From assembly GCF_014323705.1 (NCBI RefSeq), contig NZ_JABVEC010000001.1:310001-374000 (forward strand): DNA of 64,000 bases, given 5' to 3'. Origin of the DNA: Actinomadura alba (GTDB lineage: Bacteria; Actinomycetota; Actinomycetes; Streptosporangiales; Streptosporangiaceae). Positions 29,536-39,003 of this stretch are shown here, one piece after another. The position numbers and the translations under genes were made by a program. Each line of letters begins with the position of its first letter. Within the stretch, counting starts at the first letter, position 1. The notes beneath the pieces are model-generated. The model had not been told where the DNA came from, ran no database searches, and saw nothing but the letters and a program-made list of their open reading frames with translations.

Positions 29536-30755
29536 GCGGTGACGATGGGCTGGAAGATGGACTCGTACTGCTTCTGCTCCTGCGGGTTCTTGAAGGCCCG
29601 GTAGTGGCGGAGCTGGGCGTAGTCGGCCGGGGTCGGGAAGACCAACGAGCTGGCCGCCAGATCCGTGAGGGTCTTCTTGTCCTCGCCGGACGCCTTCGCC
29701 GCGTCCTGCAGGATGACCTGCTTGGCCGCGCTGACGGGGGTGACGTAGTTGATGTACTCGGCCAGGCCGGCGGCGATCTTCGGGTCGTAGAAGAAGTCCA
29801 TCAGCGTGATCGCGTCGACCGGGTTCTCGGCCGTCTTCGGGATCATCATGTTGTCGGTCCAGATGGTCCCGCCCTCCTGCGGGATCACGAACTTCAGGCC
29901 CGCCCCCTCCAGGTTCTTCTGGAAGACGTCACCCGACCACGCCTGGGTGATCCAGATGTCGCCCTTGGCCAGCGGGTCGACATATCCCTGGTCGTAGTAC
30001 TTGCGGACGACGCCCTGGTCGCGTTGCTGCTTGAGCTTTTCGGCGGCCCTCTGCCAGTCGGCGGCGGTGGACTTCTCCGGGTCGATGCCCAGCGCCAGCA
30101 TGCCGAAGTTGCCGATCTCCTGGGTGTCGGAGAACATCCCGACCTTGCCCTTGTACTTGGGGTCGAAGAGCGAGGCGAAGCTGGTGATCTCTTCCTTGAC
30201 GTACTTGGGGTTGTAGGCGATCCCGGTGATCCCGGTCGCCCACGGCAGGCTGTACACGTTGCCCGGGTCGAAGGACTCCTTCTTGTACGCGGCATCGGCG
30301 TACTTGGCGAAGTTCGGCAGCTTGCCGTGGTCGAGAGGGGCCACGTAGCCGAGATCGACCAGCTGCCCGAACTGGATGCCGTTGGTGATGACGATGATGT
30401 CGTAGCCGATCGATTGGCCGGCTGCCAACTGCGGCTGGATCTTGGCGAAGAACGACGCGGCCTCCTGGATCACCTCCTTGTAGGTGACCGTGATGCCCGT
30501 CCGCTGGGTGAACAGCTTCAGCTCGGGCTTCTTGGGGTCCATGTACAGCGGCCAGTTGGCGAAGTCGACGTGACCTTTCCCGGTCTTTCCGGCCCAGTAC
30601 TTCTGGACGTCCGACTGCTTGGCCGGCGCCTGCTTCTTGCCCTCGACTCCACAGGCGGCCAGGGCGAGCCCGCCGCCCGCGGCGCCGAACAGCTTCAGGA
30701 AGTCACGGCGCGGCCGGGTCAGGCCGCGGACGAACGCAGGGTCGAGGTTGCTCAT
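29532..30755 (-). CDS. potD: Polyamine-binding lipoprotein, PotD type (Tat)
   Basis: 407 residues from ATG 30755. The leader has a Tat motif [10 protein letters not shown] and a lipobox LAAC, so it is probably exported folded and then lipidated. The mature protein has [20 protein letters not shown] and [18 protein letters not shown], hallmarks of PotD/PotF proteins. It overlaps potA by four bases. Unlike many systems, the binding protein follows the ATPase. Confidence 0.9.
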   Translation of the reverse strand: MSNLDPAFVRGLTRPRRDFLKLFGAAGGGLALAACGVEGKKQAPAKQSDVQKYWAGKTGKGHVDFANWPLYMDPKKPELKLFTQRTGITVTYKEVIQEAASFFAKIQPQLAAGQSIGYDIIVITNGIQFGQLVDLGYVAPLDHGKLPNFAKYADAAYKKESFDPGNVYSLPWATGITGIAYNPKYVKEEITSFASLFDPKYKGKVGMFSDTQEIGNFGMLALGIDPEKSTAADWQRAAEKLKQQRDQGVVRKYYDQGYVDPLAKGDIWITQAWSGDVFQKNLEGAGLKFVIPQEGGTIWTDNMMIPKTAENPVDAITLMDFFYDPKIAAGLAEYINYVTPVSAAKQVILQDAAKASGEDKKTLTDLAASSLVFPTPADYAQLRHYRAFKNPQEQKQYESIFQPIVTA

Positions 30756-31906
30756 GGTGCTGCTTCCGTTCCGATCGCGTAGGAGTGCTCCGGTTCCCAC
30801 GACAGCCAGACACTGTCCCCCCGGACGGCGATGTCGTCGGCCGACGAGGCGTTTTGGGTGAACACCACAACGTCGGCCCCTGCCGAGGTCCTGACGTTGT
30901 AGTTGGTGGAGGTGCCGAGGTAAACGACCTCGGTCACGGTCCCCGTGATCTGGCAGGCACCGTTACCAGGCGCCTCAAGGCGAAGGTCGATCTTCTCCGG
31001 TCGCACGGTCAGCTCCAGCTCGGCGCCCTCGGCGAAGACGCCGCGGACCGGGACGGTGATCCGTTCGTCCGCGCCGTACCGAATGACGGCGGTGTCGGCG
31101 CCGGACTCGGCCACGGTGCCGGTCAGCAGGTTGGAGGTACCGATGAATCCCGCGACGAACTTGCTCGCGGGGTGCTCGTAGATCTCGCGTGGTGAGCCGA
31201 GCTGTTCGATCACTCCGTCGTTCATGACGGCGATCCGATCCGACATCGCCAGCGCCTCGCCCTGGTCGTGCGTGACGTACACGAACGTGATGCCGACCTC
31301 GCGCTGGATCCGCTTCAGCTCGACCTGCATGGCCTGGCGCAACTTGAGGTCGAGCGCTCCGAGCGGTTCGTCGAGCAGCAGCGCGCGGGGCCGGTTGACG
31401 AGTGCCCGGGCGAGCGCGACACGCTGCTGCTGGCCACCTGATAGCTGCTTTGGACGGCGTTTCTCCCGGCCCGCCAGATCGACGATCTCCAGCATCTCCG
31501 CGGTCCGCCGGGTGACCTCGGCCTTTTCCACGCCCTTCCGCCTGAGCCCGAAGGCCACGTTCTCGAAGACGCTCATGTGAGGGAACAGGGCGTAGGACTG
31601 GAACACCATGTTCACGTCCCTCTTGTTGGCCGGAACGCCGGTGACGTTCTTGCCCTGGAGACACACCTCTCCGGCGGTCGGCTCCTCGAAGCCGGCGATG
31701 ACTCGCATGGTGGTGGTCTTGCCACAGCCCGACGGTCCGAGCAGCGAGAAGAACTCTCCCTGTGCGATCGTCAGGTCGATGCCCTTGACCGCATGTACGG
31801 CCTCGCCGCGTGACTGGTACGTCTTGACCACGCCGATGAGCTCGATCGCCGAGAGCGTCGCCGCCGCGGCCGGCGCTGGAGCGTCCGCGGTCTCCGTCAT
31901 GGGCAC
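30752..31906 (-). CDS. potA: Polyamine ABC transporter ATPase, PotA type
   Basis: 384 residues from GTG 31906, with AGAGGAAG five bases upstream. Walker A is [12 protein letters not shown], the signature is [16 protein letters not shown], Walker B is [12 protein letters not shown] and the switch histidine is in VTHDQGEA. The C-terminal third is a TOBE domain. It is the first gene of the four-gene importer operon. Confidence 0.93.
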   Translation of the reverse strand: MPMTETADAPAPAAAATLSAIELIGVVKTYQSRGEAVHAVKGIDLTIAQGEFFSLLGPSGCGKTTTMRVIAGFEEPTAGEVCLQGKNVTGVPANKRDVNMVFQSYALFPHMSVFENVAFGLRRKGVEKAEVTRRTAEMLEIVDLAGREKRRPKQLSGGQQQRVALARALVNRPRALLLDEPLGALDLKLRQAMQVELKRIQREVGITFVYVTHDQGEALAMSDRIAVMNDGVIEQLGSPREIYEHPASKFVAGFIGTSNLLTGTVAESGADTAVIRYGADERITVPVRGVFAEGAELELTVRPEKIDLRLEAPGNGACQITGTVTEVVYLGTSTNYNVRTSAGADVVVFTQNASSADDIAVRGDSVWLSWEPEHSYAIGTEAAP

Positions 31907-31954
31907 GTCTTCTTCCTCTGGTTCGTACCGTGTTCATGCGGCGCTCGCCCTCTT

Positions 31955-32045
31955 CGTTCGCTACGCGGACCGCTCGCTTCGCTCGCGTGCTCACTGTGCT
32001 TGCCTTGCTCGCTCCGCTCGCGGGGTCGCGGGCCCCTTCGCTCAC
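31955..32045. repeat. Low-complexity GCTCG/TTCGCT-rich intergenic repeat
   Basis: The gap between potA and the aldehyde dehydrogenase is built of short variants of CGCTCGCTTCGCTCGCG and GCTCGCTCCGCTCGC, which can form small hairpins. Similar GAGCG/CGCTC elements are scattered through many actinobacterial genomes. It may separate two leftward operons. Confidence 0.5.
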
Positions 32046-32064
32046 TCATCAGGCTCACGCCGGG

Positions 32065-33510
32065 TCAGGCACCGATGTAGTGCATTACGTGCTTGATGCG
32101 GGTGTAGTCCTCAAACCCGTACATTGACAAGTCCTTGCCGTAGCCGGAGTGTTTGAAGCCGCCATGCGGCATCTCGGACACGAATGGGATGTGGGTGTTG
32201 ACCCAGACGGCGCCGAAGTCCAGGCGGCGGGTCATCCTCATCGCCCGGCCGTGGTCCTTGGTCCATACGCTCGCGGCCAGCCCGTACTTCACACCGTTGG
32301 CCCACGCGGCGGCCTGGTCCTCGTCCGTGAACCGCTGCACTGTGACGACCGGGCCGAAGATCTCGTCCTGGATCATCTCGTCGTTCTGATGCAGGCCGCT
32401 GACGACGGTAGGCGCGAAGAAGTAGCCGCGGTCACCGATCCGCTGCCCGCCGGTGATCACCTCGGCGTGGTCCGGCGTACGGTCCAGGAAGCCCTGCACA
32501 CGGGCGAGCTGGCTTGCGTTGTTGACCGGGCCGAAGTAGGCGTCGGTATCGGCGGGTGGTCCCACCCTGGTCCCCTCGGCCTGCTCGGCCAGGGCGGCGG
32601 TGAGGTCGGTGGCGATGCGCTCGTGGACGAGCACGCGGGTGGCGGCGGTGCAGTCCTGGCCCGCGTTGAAGTAGCCGGCCTCGGCGATGGCGGACGCCGT
32701 GCCCGCCACGTCGGCGTCGTCGAAGACGACCACCGGGGCCTTGCCGCCCAGTTCGAGGTGCACTCGTTTGAGACCGGCCGCCGCCGCGGCGGCGACCTCC
32801 ATGCCGGCCCGCACGCTGCCGGTGATCGAGACCATCTGCGGGATCTCGTGGGTCACCAGCGACCGCCCGGTGTCCCGGTCCCCGCAGACGACGTTGAACA
32901 CACCCGGCGGAAGGAACTCTGCAGCGACCTCGGCCAGCAGGAGCGTGCTGGCCGGCGTGGTGTCACTGGGCTTGAGGACGACGGTGTTGCCCGCCGCCAG
33001 CGCGGGCGCGAACTTCCAGACGGCCATCATCATCGGGTAGTTCCACGGCGTGACCTGGCCGCAGACCCCGATCGGCTCGCGCCGGATGGAGGAGGTGTGG
33101 TCCGCCATGTACTCGCCGGACGACCTGCCCTCGAGGATGCGGGCGGCACCGGCGAAGAAGCGGATGTTGTCCACCATCGGCGGGACTTCTTCGTCCGCGG
33201 TCAGCTGGAGGGGCTTGCCGGTGTTGCGGCACTCGGCGGCGACGAACTCGGCCGCCCTCGCCTCGATCGCGTTGGCGATCCTGAGCAGCGCGAGGCTGCG
33301 GTCCTGCGGGGTGGCGTCGCGCCACCCCGGAAATGCCTCGGCCGCGGCACGCACGGCCGCGTCGACATCATCAGCGCTCGACAACGGCGCCTCGGCATAG
33401 GTCTCACCGGTGCTGGGGTCGACCACCTGAGACGTACGACCGTCCTTGGCGTCGACGTATGCACCGTCGACGAAGTTACGCAGGCGGATCGACTGGCTGG
33501 CCCTGGACAC
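32065..33510 (-). CDS. Gamma-aminobutyraldehyde-type aldehyde dehydrogenase
   Basis: 481 residues. TPWNYPMMMAVWKFAPALAAG and ITGSVRAGMEVA bind NAD; HLELGGKAPVVVFDDAD carries the general-base Glu and FNAGQDCTAATR the catalytic Cys. The overall pattern fits aminobutyraldehyde/betaine-aldehyde dehydrogenases of the putrescine route. It is divergent from the Lrp regulator, which is followed by a transaminase and an oxidase able to supply its aldehyde. Confidence 0.88.
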   Translation of the reverse strand: MSRASQSIRLRNFVDGAYVDAKDGRTSQVVDPSTGETYAEAPLSSADDVDAAVRAAAEAFPGWRDATPQDRSLALLRIANAIEARAAEFVAAECRNTGKPLQLTADEEVPPMVDNIRFFAGAARILEGRSSGEYMADHTSSIRREPIGVCGQVTPWNYPMMMAVWKFAPALAAGNTVVLKPSDTTPASTLLLAEVAAEFLPPGVFNVVCGDRDTGRSLVTHEIPQMVSITGSVRAGMEVAAAAAAGLKRVHLELGGKAPVVVFDDADVAGTASAIAEAGYFNAGQDCTAATRVLVHERIATDLTAALAEQAEGTRVGPPADTDAYFGPVNNASQLARVQGFLDRTPDHAEVITGGQRIGDRGYFFAPTVVSGLHQNDEMIQDEIFGPVVTVQRFTDEDQAAAWANGVKYGLAASVWTKDHGRAMRMTRRLDFGAVWVNTHIPFVSEMPHGGFKHSGYGKDLSMYGFEDYTRIKHVMHYIGA

Positions 33511-33611
33511 GTTTCGACCTCCGCAGCACGGGATGTAGAGCGACCTTTACAGACAAGGACGGCAATGGCAAGCAATTTCGTTGTAAAGTTCACGTTTCGC
33601 AACGGAAACGC

Positions 33612-33639
33612 TTGACAAACACGGCATAAGTGACACGAT
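33612..33639 (+). promoter_or_regulatory. Promoter of the Lrp-aminotransferase-oxidase operon
   Basis: TTGACA at 33612-33617, a 16-base spacer, then CACGAT at 33634-33639 (matches A2, A5 and T6 of the -10 consensus). The Lrp start lies 36 bases downstream. An imperfect inverted repeat TTTCGTTG / CAACGGAAA just upstream could be its operator. Confidence 0.5.
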
Positions 33640-33674
33640 GTCGCAGCGAGGGCGTTGCCGACGAGGGGGCGCAG

Positions 33675-34175
33675 ATGACCGAGCAGCGGGAACCCGCGTC
33701 ACGACAGCGAGGAGCGCCCGGCCGCGGTGGCGTTCACCTGGACGAGACCGCCAAGCAGATCATCGAGCAGTTGCAGCGGGACGGCCGGATGTCGTACGCG
33801 GCGCTCGGCAAGGCCGTCGGGCTGTCTGAGGCGGCGGTGCGCCAGCGGGTGCAGAAGCTCCTCGACGCCGGGGTCATGCAGATCGTCGGCGTCACCGACC
33901 CGCTCATGCTGGGTTTCTCGCGGCAGGTGATGATCGGCGTCAAGTGCGGTGGTGACCTGGAGACGGTGGCGGACGCGCTGGCCGCCATCGAGGAGATCGA
34001 CTACGTGGTCATCGCCGCCGGTTCCTTCGACATCCTTGTCGAGCTGGTCTGCGAGACCGATGAGCAGTTGCTCGGTCTCCTCGGCCGGATCCGGGCCGTG
34101 CCGAACGTGACCGGCACCGAGAGCTTCGTCTATCTCAAGCTGCGCAAGCAGACCTACTCGTGGGGGACACGATGA
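33675..34175 (+). CDS. Lrp/AsnC family regulator
   Basis: 166 residues from ATG 33675, preceded by AGGGGGC. The HTH covers about 20-75 (MSYAALGKAVGLSEAAVRQRVQKLL) and the RAM ligand domain follows (VVIAAGSFDILVELVCETDEQLLGLL). The stop overlaps the start of the aminotransferase (ATGA). It probably senses an amine or amino acid and controls this polyamine block, including the divergent dehydrogenase. Confidence 0.92.
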   Translation: MTEQREPASRQRGAPGRGGVHLDETAKQIIEQLQRDGRMSYAALGKAVGLSEAAVRQRVQKLLDAGVMQIVGVTDPLMLGFSRQVMIGVKCGGDLETVADALAAIEEIDYVVIAAGSFDILVELVCETDEQLLGLLGRIRAVPNVTGTESFVYLKLRKQTYSWGTR

Positions 34176-35518
34176 CCTTGCAGGACGACGCCAAGCGGCA
34201 TCTGTGGATGCACTTCACCCGGATGTCCGACACCGACGTGCCGGTCATCTCGCGCGGCTCCGGACCGTATGTCCACGACCAGCACGGCAAGCGCTATCTC
34301 GACGGGCTGTCGGGGCTGTTCACCTCACAGGTCGGACACGGCCGTCGGGAACTGGCCGAAGCAGCGGCCAAGCAGGCGAGCGAGCTCGCCTACTTCCCCC
34401 TCTGGTCATACGCCCACCCGAACGCGATCGAGCTGGCCACCCGGCTCGCCGCGCTCGCCCCCGCAGACCTGAACCGGGTCTTTTTCACCACCGGCGGCTC
34501 CGAGGCCGTCGAGTCGGCCTGGAAGCTGGCCCGCAACTACTTCAAACTGACCGGCGAGCACGGCCGCTACAAGGTACTGAGCCGCGACATCGCCTACCAC
34601 GGCACCACCATGGGCGCCCTGTCCATCACCGGCCTGGCCGAGATCAAGCACCCCTTCGAGCCACTGGTACCCGGGTCGGTGCGCGTGCCGAACACCAACT
34701 TCTATCGGGCCACCGAACACGGCGACTCGGTCGAGCGGTTCGGACAGTGGGCGGCCGACGAGATCGAGCGGGCGATCCTGCGGGAAGGCCCGGAATCAGT
34801 GGCGGCGGTCTTCCTCGAGCCGGTGCAGAACGCCGGCGGCTGCTTCACGCCCCCACCCGGCTACTTCACGCAAGTGCGATCGATCTGCGACACCTACGGC
34901 GTGCTGCTCGTCTCCGACGAGGTGATCTGCGCCTTCGGCCGGCTGGGCCACTACTTCGGCTCCGAGCGATACGGCTACCGGCCCGACATCATCACCTTCG
35001 CCAAGGGCGTCACCTCGGGCTACGCGCCGCTCGGCGGGATGATCGCAAGCGACCGGCTGATGGAGCCGTTCACGACAGGAGACTCGACCTTCCTGCACGG
35101 CATCACCTTCGCCGGCCACCCCGTGTCGACAGCCGTGGCACTGGCCAACCTCGACCTCTTCGAAAAGGAGGGGGTCCTCGACAACGTCCGCTCCAACGAG
35201 GCCGGCTTCCGCACCACCCTGGAAAGGCTGTCCGACCTGCCACTGGTGGGCGACGTCCGGGGCGCCGGCTACTTCTACGGGATCGAACTGGTCAAGGACA
35301 AAGAAACCAAGGAGAGCTTCACCGACGAGGAATGCGAGCGGCTACTACGCGGCTTCCTGTCACATGCCCTGTTCGACGCGGGCCTGATCTGCCGGGCCGA
35401 CGACCGCGGCGACCCCGTCATCCAACTCGCCCCACCACTCATCTGCACCCAGGAACACTTCGACGAGATCGAGCAGATCCTGCGCTCCGTCCTCACCGAG
35501 GCCGCCACCCGTATCTGA
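34172..35518 (+). CDS. Class III aminotransferase, putrescine/diamine type
   Basis: 448 residues from ATG 34172 inside the Lrp stop. FFTTGGSEAVESAWKLARNY and DIAYHGTTMGALSITGL bind PLP; LLVSDEVICAFGRLG and FAKGVTSGYAPLGG hold the ring Asp and the lysine. The long form and this signature resemble putrescine- or omega-amino-acid:pyruvate transaminases. It would give aminobutyraldehyde for the divergent dehydrogenase. The stop region has a short duplication (CGTATCTGA at 35511 and 35528). Confidence 0.88.
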   Translation: MTLQDDAKRHLWMHFTRMSDTDVPVISRGSGPYVHDQHGKRYLDGLSGLFTSQVGHGRRELAEAAAKQASELAYFPLWSYAHPNAIELATRLAALAPADLNRVFFTTGGSEAVESAWKLARNYFKLTGEHGRYKVLSRDIAYHGTTMGALSITGLAEIKHPFEPLVPGSVRVPNTNFYRATEHGDSVERFGQWAADEIERAILREGPESVAAVFLEPVQNAGGCFTPPPGYFTQVRSICDTYGVLLVSDEVICAFGRLGHYFGSERYGYRPDIITFAKGVTSGYAPLGGMIASDRLMEPFTTGDSTFLHGITFAGHPVSTAVALANLDLFEKEGVLDNVRSNEAGFRTTLERLSDLPLVGDVRGAGYFYGIELVKDKETKESFTDEECERLLRGFLSHALFDAGLICRADDRGDPVIQLAPPLICTQEHFDEIEQILRSVLTEAATRI

Positions 35519-35552
35519 GGACACTCGTATCTGAAGGAACGGCGGCCCCGCG

Positions 35553-36977
35553 ATGACGACCGAGGTCCTGAAGACCGATGACTTCGCCAACGGCGGAGTG
35601 TCCTTCTGGTACCGCGAGACAGGCCTGCCCACCGCGCGCGCCCCACTACCGGGGACGCGTGAGTACGACGTCTGCATCGTCGGCGGCGGATTCACCGGGC
35701 TGTGGACGGCCTACTACCTCAAGCAGGCCCGGCCGGACATGCGCATCGCGATCCTGGAAAAGGAGTTCGCCGGATTCGGCGCCTCCGGACGCAACGGCGG
35801 CTGGCTGTCCGCCGAGATGGCCGGGTCGCGCGAGCGCTATGCCCGCGCGCACGGCCGGGACGCCGTTGTCGCGCTACAGCGTGCGATGTTCGACGGCGTC
35901 GACGAGGTGGCCAGGGTCGCTGCCGAGGAAGGCATCGTGGCCGACATCGTCAAAGGTGGTGTGCTGCACGTCGCCACCAACCCGGCACAGCGCCGCCGGC
36001 TGCACGCCGGGCTCGCCGAATCGCGCCGCTGGGGCTTCGCGGAAGACGACCTCCGGCTGCTGGACCGCGGCGAGCGTGAGGACAGGCTGCGTGTCGCCGG
36101 AGCGCTGGACGCACTCCACAGCCCGCACTGCGCCCGTGTCCAGCCCGCCCGTCTCGTTCAGGGTCTGGCCCGTGCCGTTGCCGGTCTCGGCGTGGACATC
36201 TTCGAGTCCACGGCGGTGACCGAGATCCGGCCGCGTGGTAGGGCGGGCGAGCCGGCGGCCGCGGTGACGGGTCGGGGGACCGTGCGGGCCGAGTACGTGA
36301 TCCGGGCGACCGAGGGGTTCACCGCCGGGATCGCGGGGCAGCGTCGCCAGTGGCTGCCGATGAACAGCTCGATGATCGTCACCGAACCGCTTGGCGAGGA
36401 GATCTGGAAGGACATCGGCTGGCCGGGTGCCGAACTCCTCGGGGACGAGGCCCACGCCTACGTCTACGCGCAGCGCACCGCCGACGGGCGGATCGCGATC
36501 GGCGGCCGCGGCATCCCGTACCGCTTCGGGTCACGATGGGACCAGTGGGGCGCAACTCAGCCGCAGACCGTCGCCGCGCTGTGGCGGATGCTCGGAAAGC
36601 TGTTCCCGACCGCCGCCGACGCCCGTGTGGACCACGCGTGGTGCGGCGTCCTCGGCGTTCCCCGAGACTGGTGCTCCACCGTCCATCTCGACCATGACAG
36701 TGGGCTCGGCTGGGCCGGCGGGTACGTCGGCAACGGCGTGACGACGACCAACCTGGCCGGGCGGACTCTGCGCGATCTGCTGCTCCACGAGGAGACCGAG
36801 CTGACCCGGCTGCCCTGGGTCGACCGGCGAGTGCGTCGATGGGAGCCGGAGCCGTTGCGCTGGATCGGCGTACACCTCATCTACACGCTGTATCGCGCCG
36901 CCGACCGCCGAGAGAACCATCGGCTCGCCCGCACCTCGAACTACGCCCGGTTGGCAGGACTCATCTCCGGGCGGTGA
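35553..36977 (+). CDS. FAD-dependent amine oxidase, PuuB-like (DAO family)
   Basis: 474 residues. CIVGGGFTGLWTAYYLKQ is the FAD dinucleotide fold and AILEKEFAGFGASGRNGGW the second FAD contact; GWAGGYVGNGVTTTNLAGRTL near the end completes FAD binding. It belongs to the DAO group that includes gamma-glutamylputrescine oxidase. It is 34 bases after the aminotransferase and gives the block a second, oxidative entry for amines. No glutamylputrescine synthetase is in the window, so the substrate is uncertain. Confidence 0.85.
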   Translation: MTTEVLKTDDFANGGVSFWYRETGLPTARAPLPGTREYDVCIVGGGFTGLWTAYYLKQARPDMRIAILEKEFAGFGASGRNGGWLSAEMAGSRERYARAHGRDAVVALQRAMFDGVDEVARVAAEEGIVADIVKGGVLHVATNPAQRRRLHAGLAESRRWGFAEDDLRLLDRGEREDRLRVAGALDALHSPHCARVQPARLVQGLARAVAGLGVDIFESTAVTEIRPRGRAGEPAAAVTGRGTVRAEYVIRATEGFTAGIAGQRRQWLPMNSSMIVTEPLGEEIWKDIGWPGAELLGDEAHAYVYAQRTADGRIAIGGRGIPYRFGSRWDQWGATQPQTVAALWRMLGKLFPTAADARVDHAWCGVLGVPRDWCSTVHLDHDSGLGWAGGYVGNGVTTTNLAGRTLRDLLLHEETELTRLPWVDRRVRRWEPEPLRWIGVHLIYTLYRAADRRENHRLARTSNYARLAGLISGR

Positions 36978-37046
36978 CCCCAGGCCGGACATCGGCGGGC
37001 GCCGCGCCGTGCCGCCGGGACGCCGCCCCGGCGGCACGGCCGGACC

Positions 37047-37649
37047 TCAGGCCGCCGCTCTGCGCTGGAAGGGCAGGAAGCGCTCGGCGGGATGCGCACG
37101 CGCCGGGCTGCTGGTCGGCTCGACGGCCGTCACCCGGTCGAACCGGAACGCCCGGATTCCACCACGGAGCCGGCACCAGGCGACGAGATACCAGTGGTCG
37201 CGATGCACCAGGCAGGTGACCGGCTCGACGTGACGGACCGAGTGCGTGCCCTTGGCATCGCGGTAGTGCAGGCGGACCGCGAGCCGCTCGCTGATCCCGG
37301 CGGCGAGGACCTTCGCCCGGCCGGCCGTCTCACCGTCGAGAGGCGCGGTCAGCGTCGCGAGCGTGACCGCGATGAACTCGTCGGACCCGACCCGGCCGCC
37401 GGTGGCGTCGTGGGCCCCGTGGGGAATGGCGTCGTCCGTGAGGTGCTCGTCGGGCTCGGCATCGAGCAGCCGGCTCAGCGCCTGGCGGGCCACGGCGGCC
37501 TGCGGCCCCGCCCCGAGGTGGGCGAGGGACAGCGCGAGAGCGGCGATCTCGGCGGCCGTCAGCGGGCCGCCGTTCGGGGTCGTCGGCGTCGGCAGGCTTG
37601 TCGGGGACGTCGTGGACGTCGGGGTGGCGTGCAGTGCGACGTTGGCCAT
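37047..37649 (-). CDS. WYL-domain protein lacking the usual HTH
   Basis: 200 residues. The C-terminal half is a WYL domain: LAVRLHYRDAKGTHSVRHVEPVTCLVHRDHWYLVAW and FRFDRVTAVE. Family regulators normally begin with a winged helix of about 60 residues; here the N-terminus is a Thr/Pro-rich leader followed by the linker region (PLTAAEIAALALSLAHLG). No coding sequence for an HTH fits in the 90 bases upstream. It may be a ligand-sensing partner of another regulator, or a shortened regulator. Confidence 0.75.
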   Translation of the reverse strand: MANVALHATPTSTTSPTSLPTPTTPNGGPLTAAEIAALALSLAHLGAGPQAAVARQALSRLLDAEPDEHLTDDAIPHGAHDATGGRVGSDEFIAVTLATLTAPLDGETAGRAKVLAAGISERLAVRLHYRDAKGTHSVRHVEPVTCLVHRDHWYLVAWCRLRGGIRAFRFDRVTAVEPTSSPARAHPAERFLPFQRRAAA

Positions 37650-37655
37650 GACTCG

Positions 37656-37685
37656 ATAATACGTTCGATCGCTGACATTTTTCAG
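37656..37685 (-). promoter_or_regulatory. Leaderless promoter of the WYL gene
   Basis: On the minus strand, CTGAAA (-35-like), 18 bases, then TATTAT six bases before the ATG. This places transcription start at the start codon, in keeping with the absence of a ribosome site. GCTGAC-N11-GTCAGC overlaps the -35 region and may be the operator. Confidence 0.5.
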
Positions 37686-37803
37686 GGGTCAGCAACCATC
37701 TTCGCACCGGTCTGAGCGCGGTTCGGGCTCCGCGGAAGGCGTGCCCTGGGCTACCGTTGACTTGGTTGGATCATGGCTGACCGGCGAGGCGGGCCTGCTG
37801 CAC

Positions 37804-38319
37804 ATGAACCTGAACGACCTGATGGTCATCCGCGACGCGGGCACGCGCACGGTCGCCAAGTACCTGATGTCCTATGAGGGCCAGCCGGTCGCCGTGCGCA
37901 GGCATCCGGCGGTGCTCCTGCGGCCCGTCGGAGAGGTCACCGCCGGGCTGATCGTCGCGGGGCTGGCCAGCACCACGATCGGCGCCGGCCCGGCCTTCAT
38001 CCTCTGGTGGCTCTGGCTCGCCCTGCTCGTCCGGCTGACGTGGAAGGTCTTCGCGTGGTCGCTGGAGTTCTTCATCGTCACCGAGCACCGCGTGATGCTG
38101 ATAACCGGTGTGCTCAACCGCAAGGTCGCGATGATGCCGCTGGCCAAGGTCACCGACATCGCCCTCGAACGGCCCTTCGTCGGCCGCATCATCGGCTACG
38201 GCACGTTCGTCCTGGAGTCCGCCGGGCAGGACCAGGCCCTGCGCGAGGTGGAGTACATGCCCTACCCCGAACAGCTCTACCTCGAGGTCTCCTCGGTCAT
38301 CTTCCCCGTGGAGGATTAG
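37804..38319 (+). CDS. PH-domain (bPH2) membrane protein
   Basis: 171 residues from ATG 37804; the frame is open to GTG 37741, so the start is uncertain. Two membrane segments (EVTAGLIVAGLASTTIG and FILWWLWLALLVRLTW) are followed by a bacterial PH domain, FIVTEHRVMLITGVLNRKVAMMPLAKVTDI...LESAGQDQALREVEYMP. Such proteins are common single-copy actinobacterial membrane proteins of unknown function. Confidence 0.85.
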   Translation: MNLNDLMVIRDAGTRTVAKYLMSYEGQPVAVRRHPAVLLRPVGEVTAGLIVAGLASTTIGAGPAFILWWLWLALLVRLTWKVFAWSLEFFIVTEHRVMLITGVLNRKVAMMPLAKVTDIALERPFVGRIIGYGTFVLESAGQDQALREVEYMPYPEQLYLEVSSVIFPVED

Positions 38320-38465
38320 CGGCCACGCCGGGGCGCTCCAGTCGCTCCAGTTCGACCGTCCCAACGGAATTCGGTCTCCCGAATAACGCTGCGCCGTCAT
38401 AATTTTCGCCCACAGGGGTAACGCGGGTGAGGCCTGGGTAACGTCTGCGAGCGGAGGGCACCGGC

Positions 38466-38732
38466 ATGACCGCGTCGGCTCAGCATCATCTTCCCTTTTC
38501 CGACCACAACGGAATCATCGGCATCCGAACCACCGCGGATCAGGACCGCGTCATTCGCCGGGCGGCGGAGTTGTCCGGCTGGACGGTGAGCGAGTTCGTC
38601 CTCTGCGCCGTGCTCGACCGGGCCGAACGTGAGGTTCACGCGCACGCCGCGCGCGTGGGCCGGGAAGGCGAGGCCGCGCCCTCCGAGCTCGAGCCCATGG
38701 ACAGCATCATGCGGCTCCTCGGCGAACTCTGA
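38466..38732 (+). CDS. DUF1778 ribbon-helix-helix protein, orphan TacA-like antitoxin
   Basis: 88 residues; GGAGGGC lies six bases before the ATG. RTTADQDRVIRRAAELSGWTVSEFVLCAVLDRAERE is the DUF1778 RHH region that in TacA antitoxins binds DNA. The partner is normally an adjacent GNAT toxin (TacT); none follows here, as the next gene is a convergent HIT protein. It may be an orphan antitoxin or a plain repressor. Confidence 0.78.
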   Translation: MTASAQHHLPFSDHNGIIGIRTTADQDRVIRRAAELSGWTVSEFVLCAVLDRAEREVHAHAARVGREGEAAPSELEPMDSIMRLLGEL

Positions 38733-38733
38733 G

Positions 38734-38751
38734 CCCGCCCGGCCCGGCGGG
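38734..38751. terminator. Short hairpin after the DUF1778 gene
   Basis: CCCGCC (38734-38739), six-base loop, GGCGGG (38746-38751), two bases after the stop. The following ~250 bases to the HIT gene are GC-rich, contain a duplicated CTTCACCCGCGC, and hold no gene I can support. Confidence 0.45.
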
Positions 38752-39003
38752 TGGGCGGGGCCGCCGGGCCACGGCCGCCCGGCCACGGCTCCCCCCCCGG
38801 TTATGGCCCACACGAAATCATGGCCGACAAAGGCCGACAGAGCCGTGAGCGCCGGGCGGTCGTTCCGGTCACTTCGCCTGCGGCTTCACCCGCGCCTTCA
38901 CCCGCGCCGACGGCGGAGCTCCCCGATCCCTGTGCTGTCATGGGCACCATCGTGGCCTCGGCCGCCTGCCTTGGCCACCCCGGCGCGTGGGTGCCGGTCC
39001 CGG

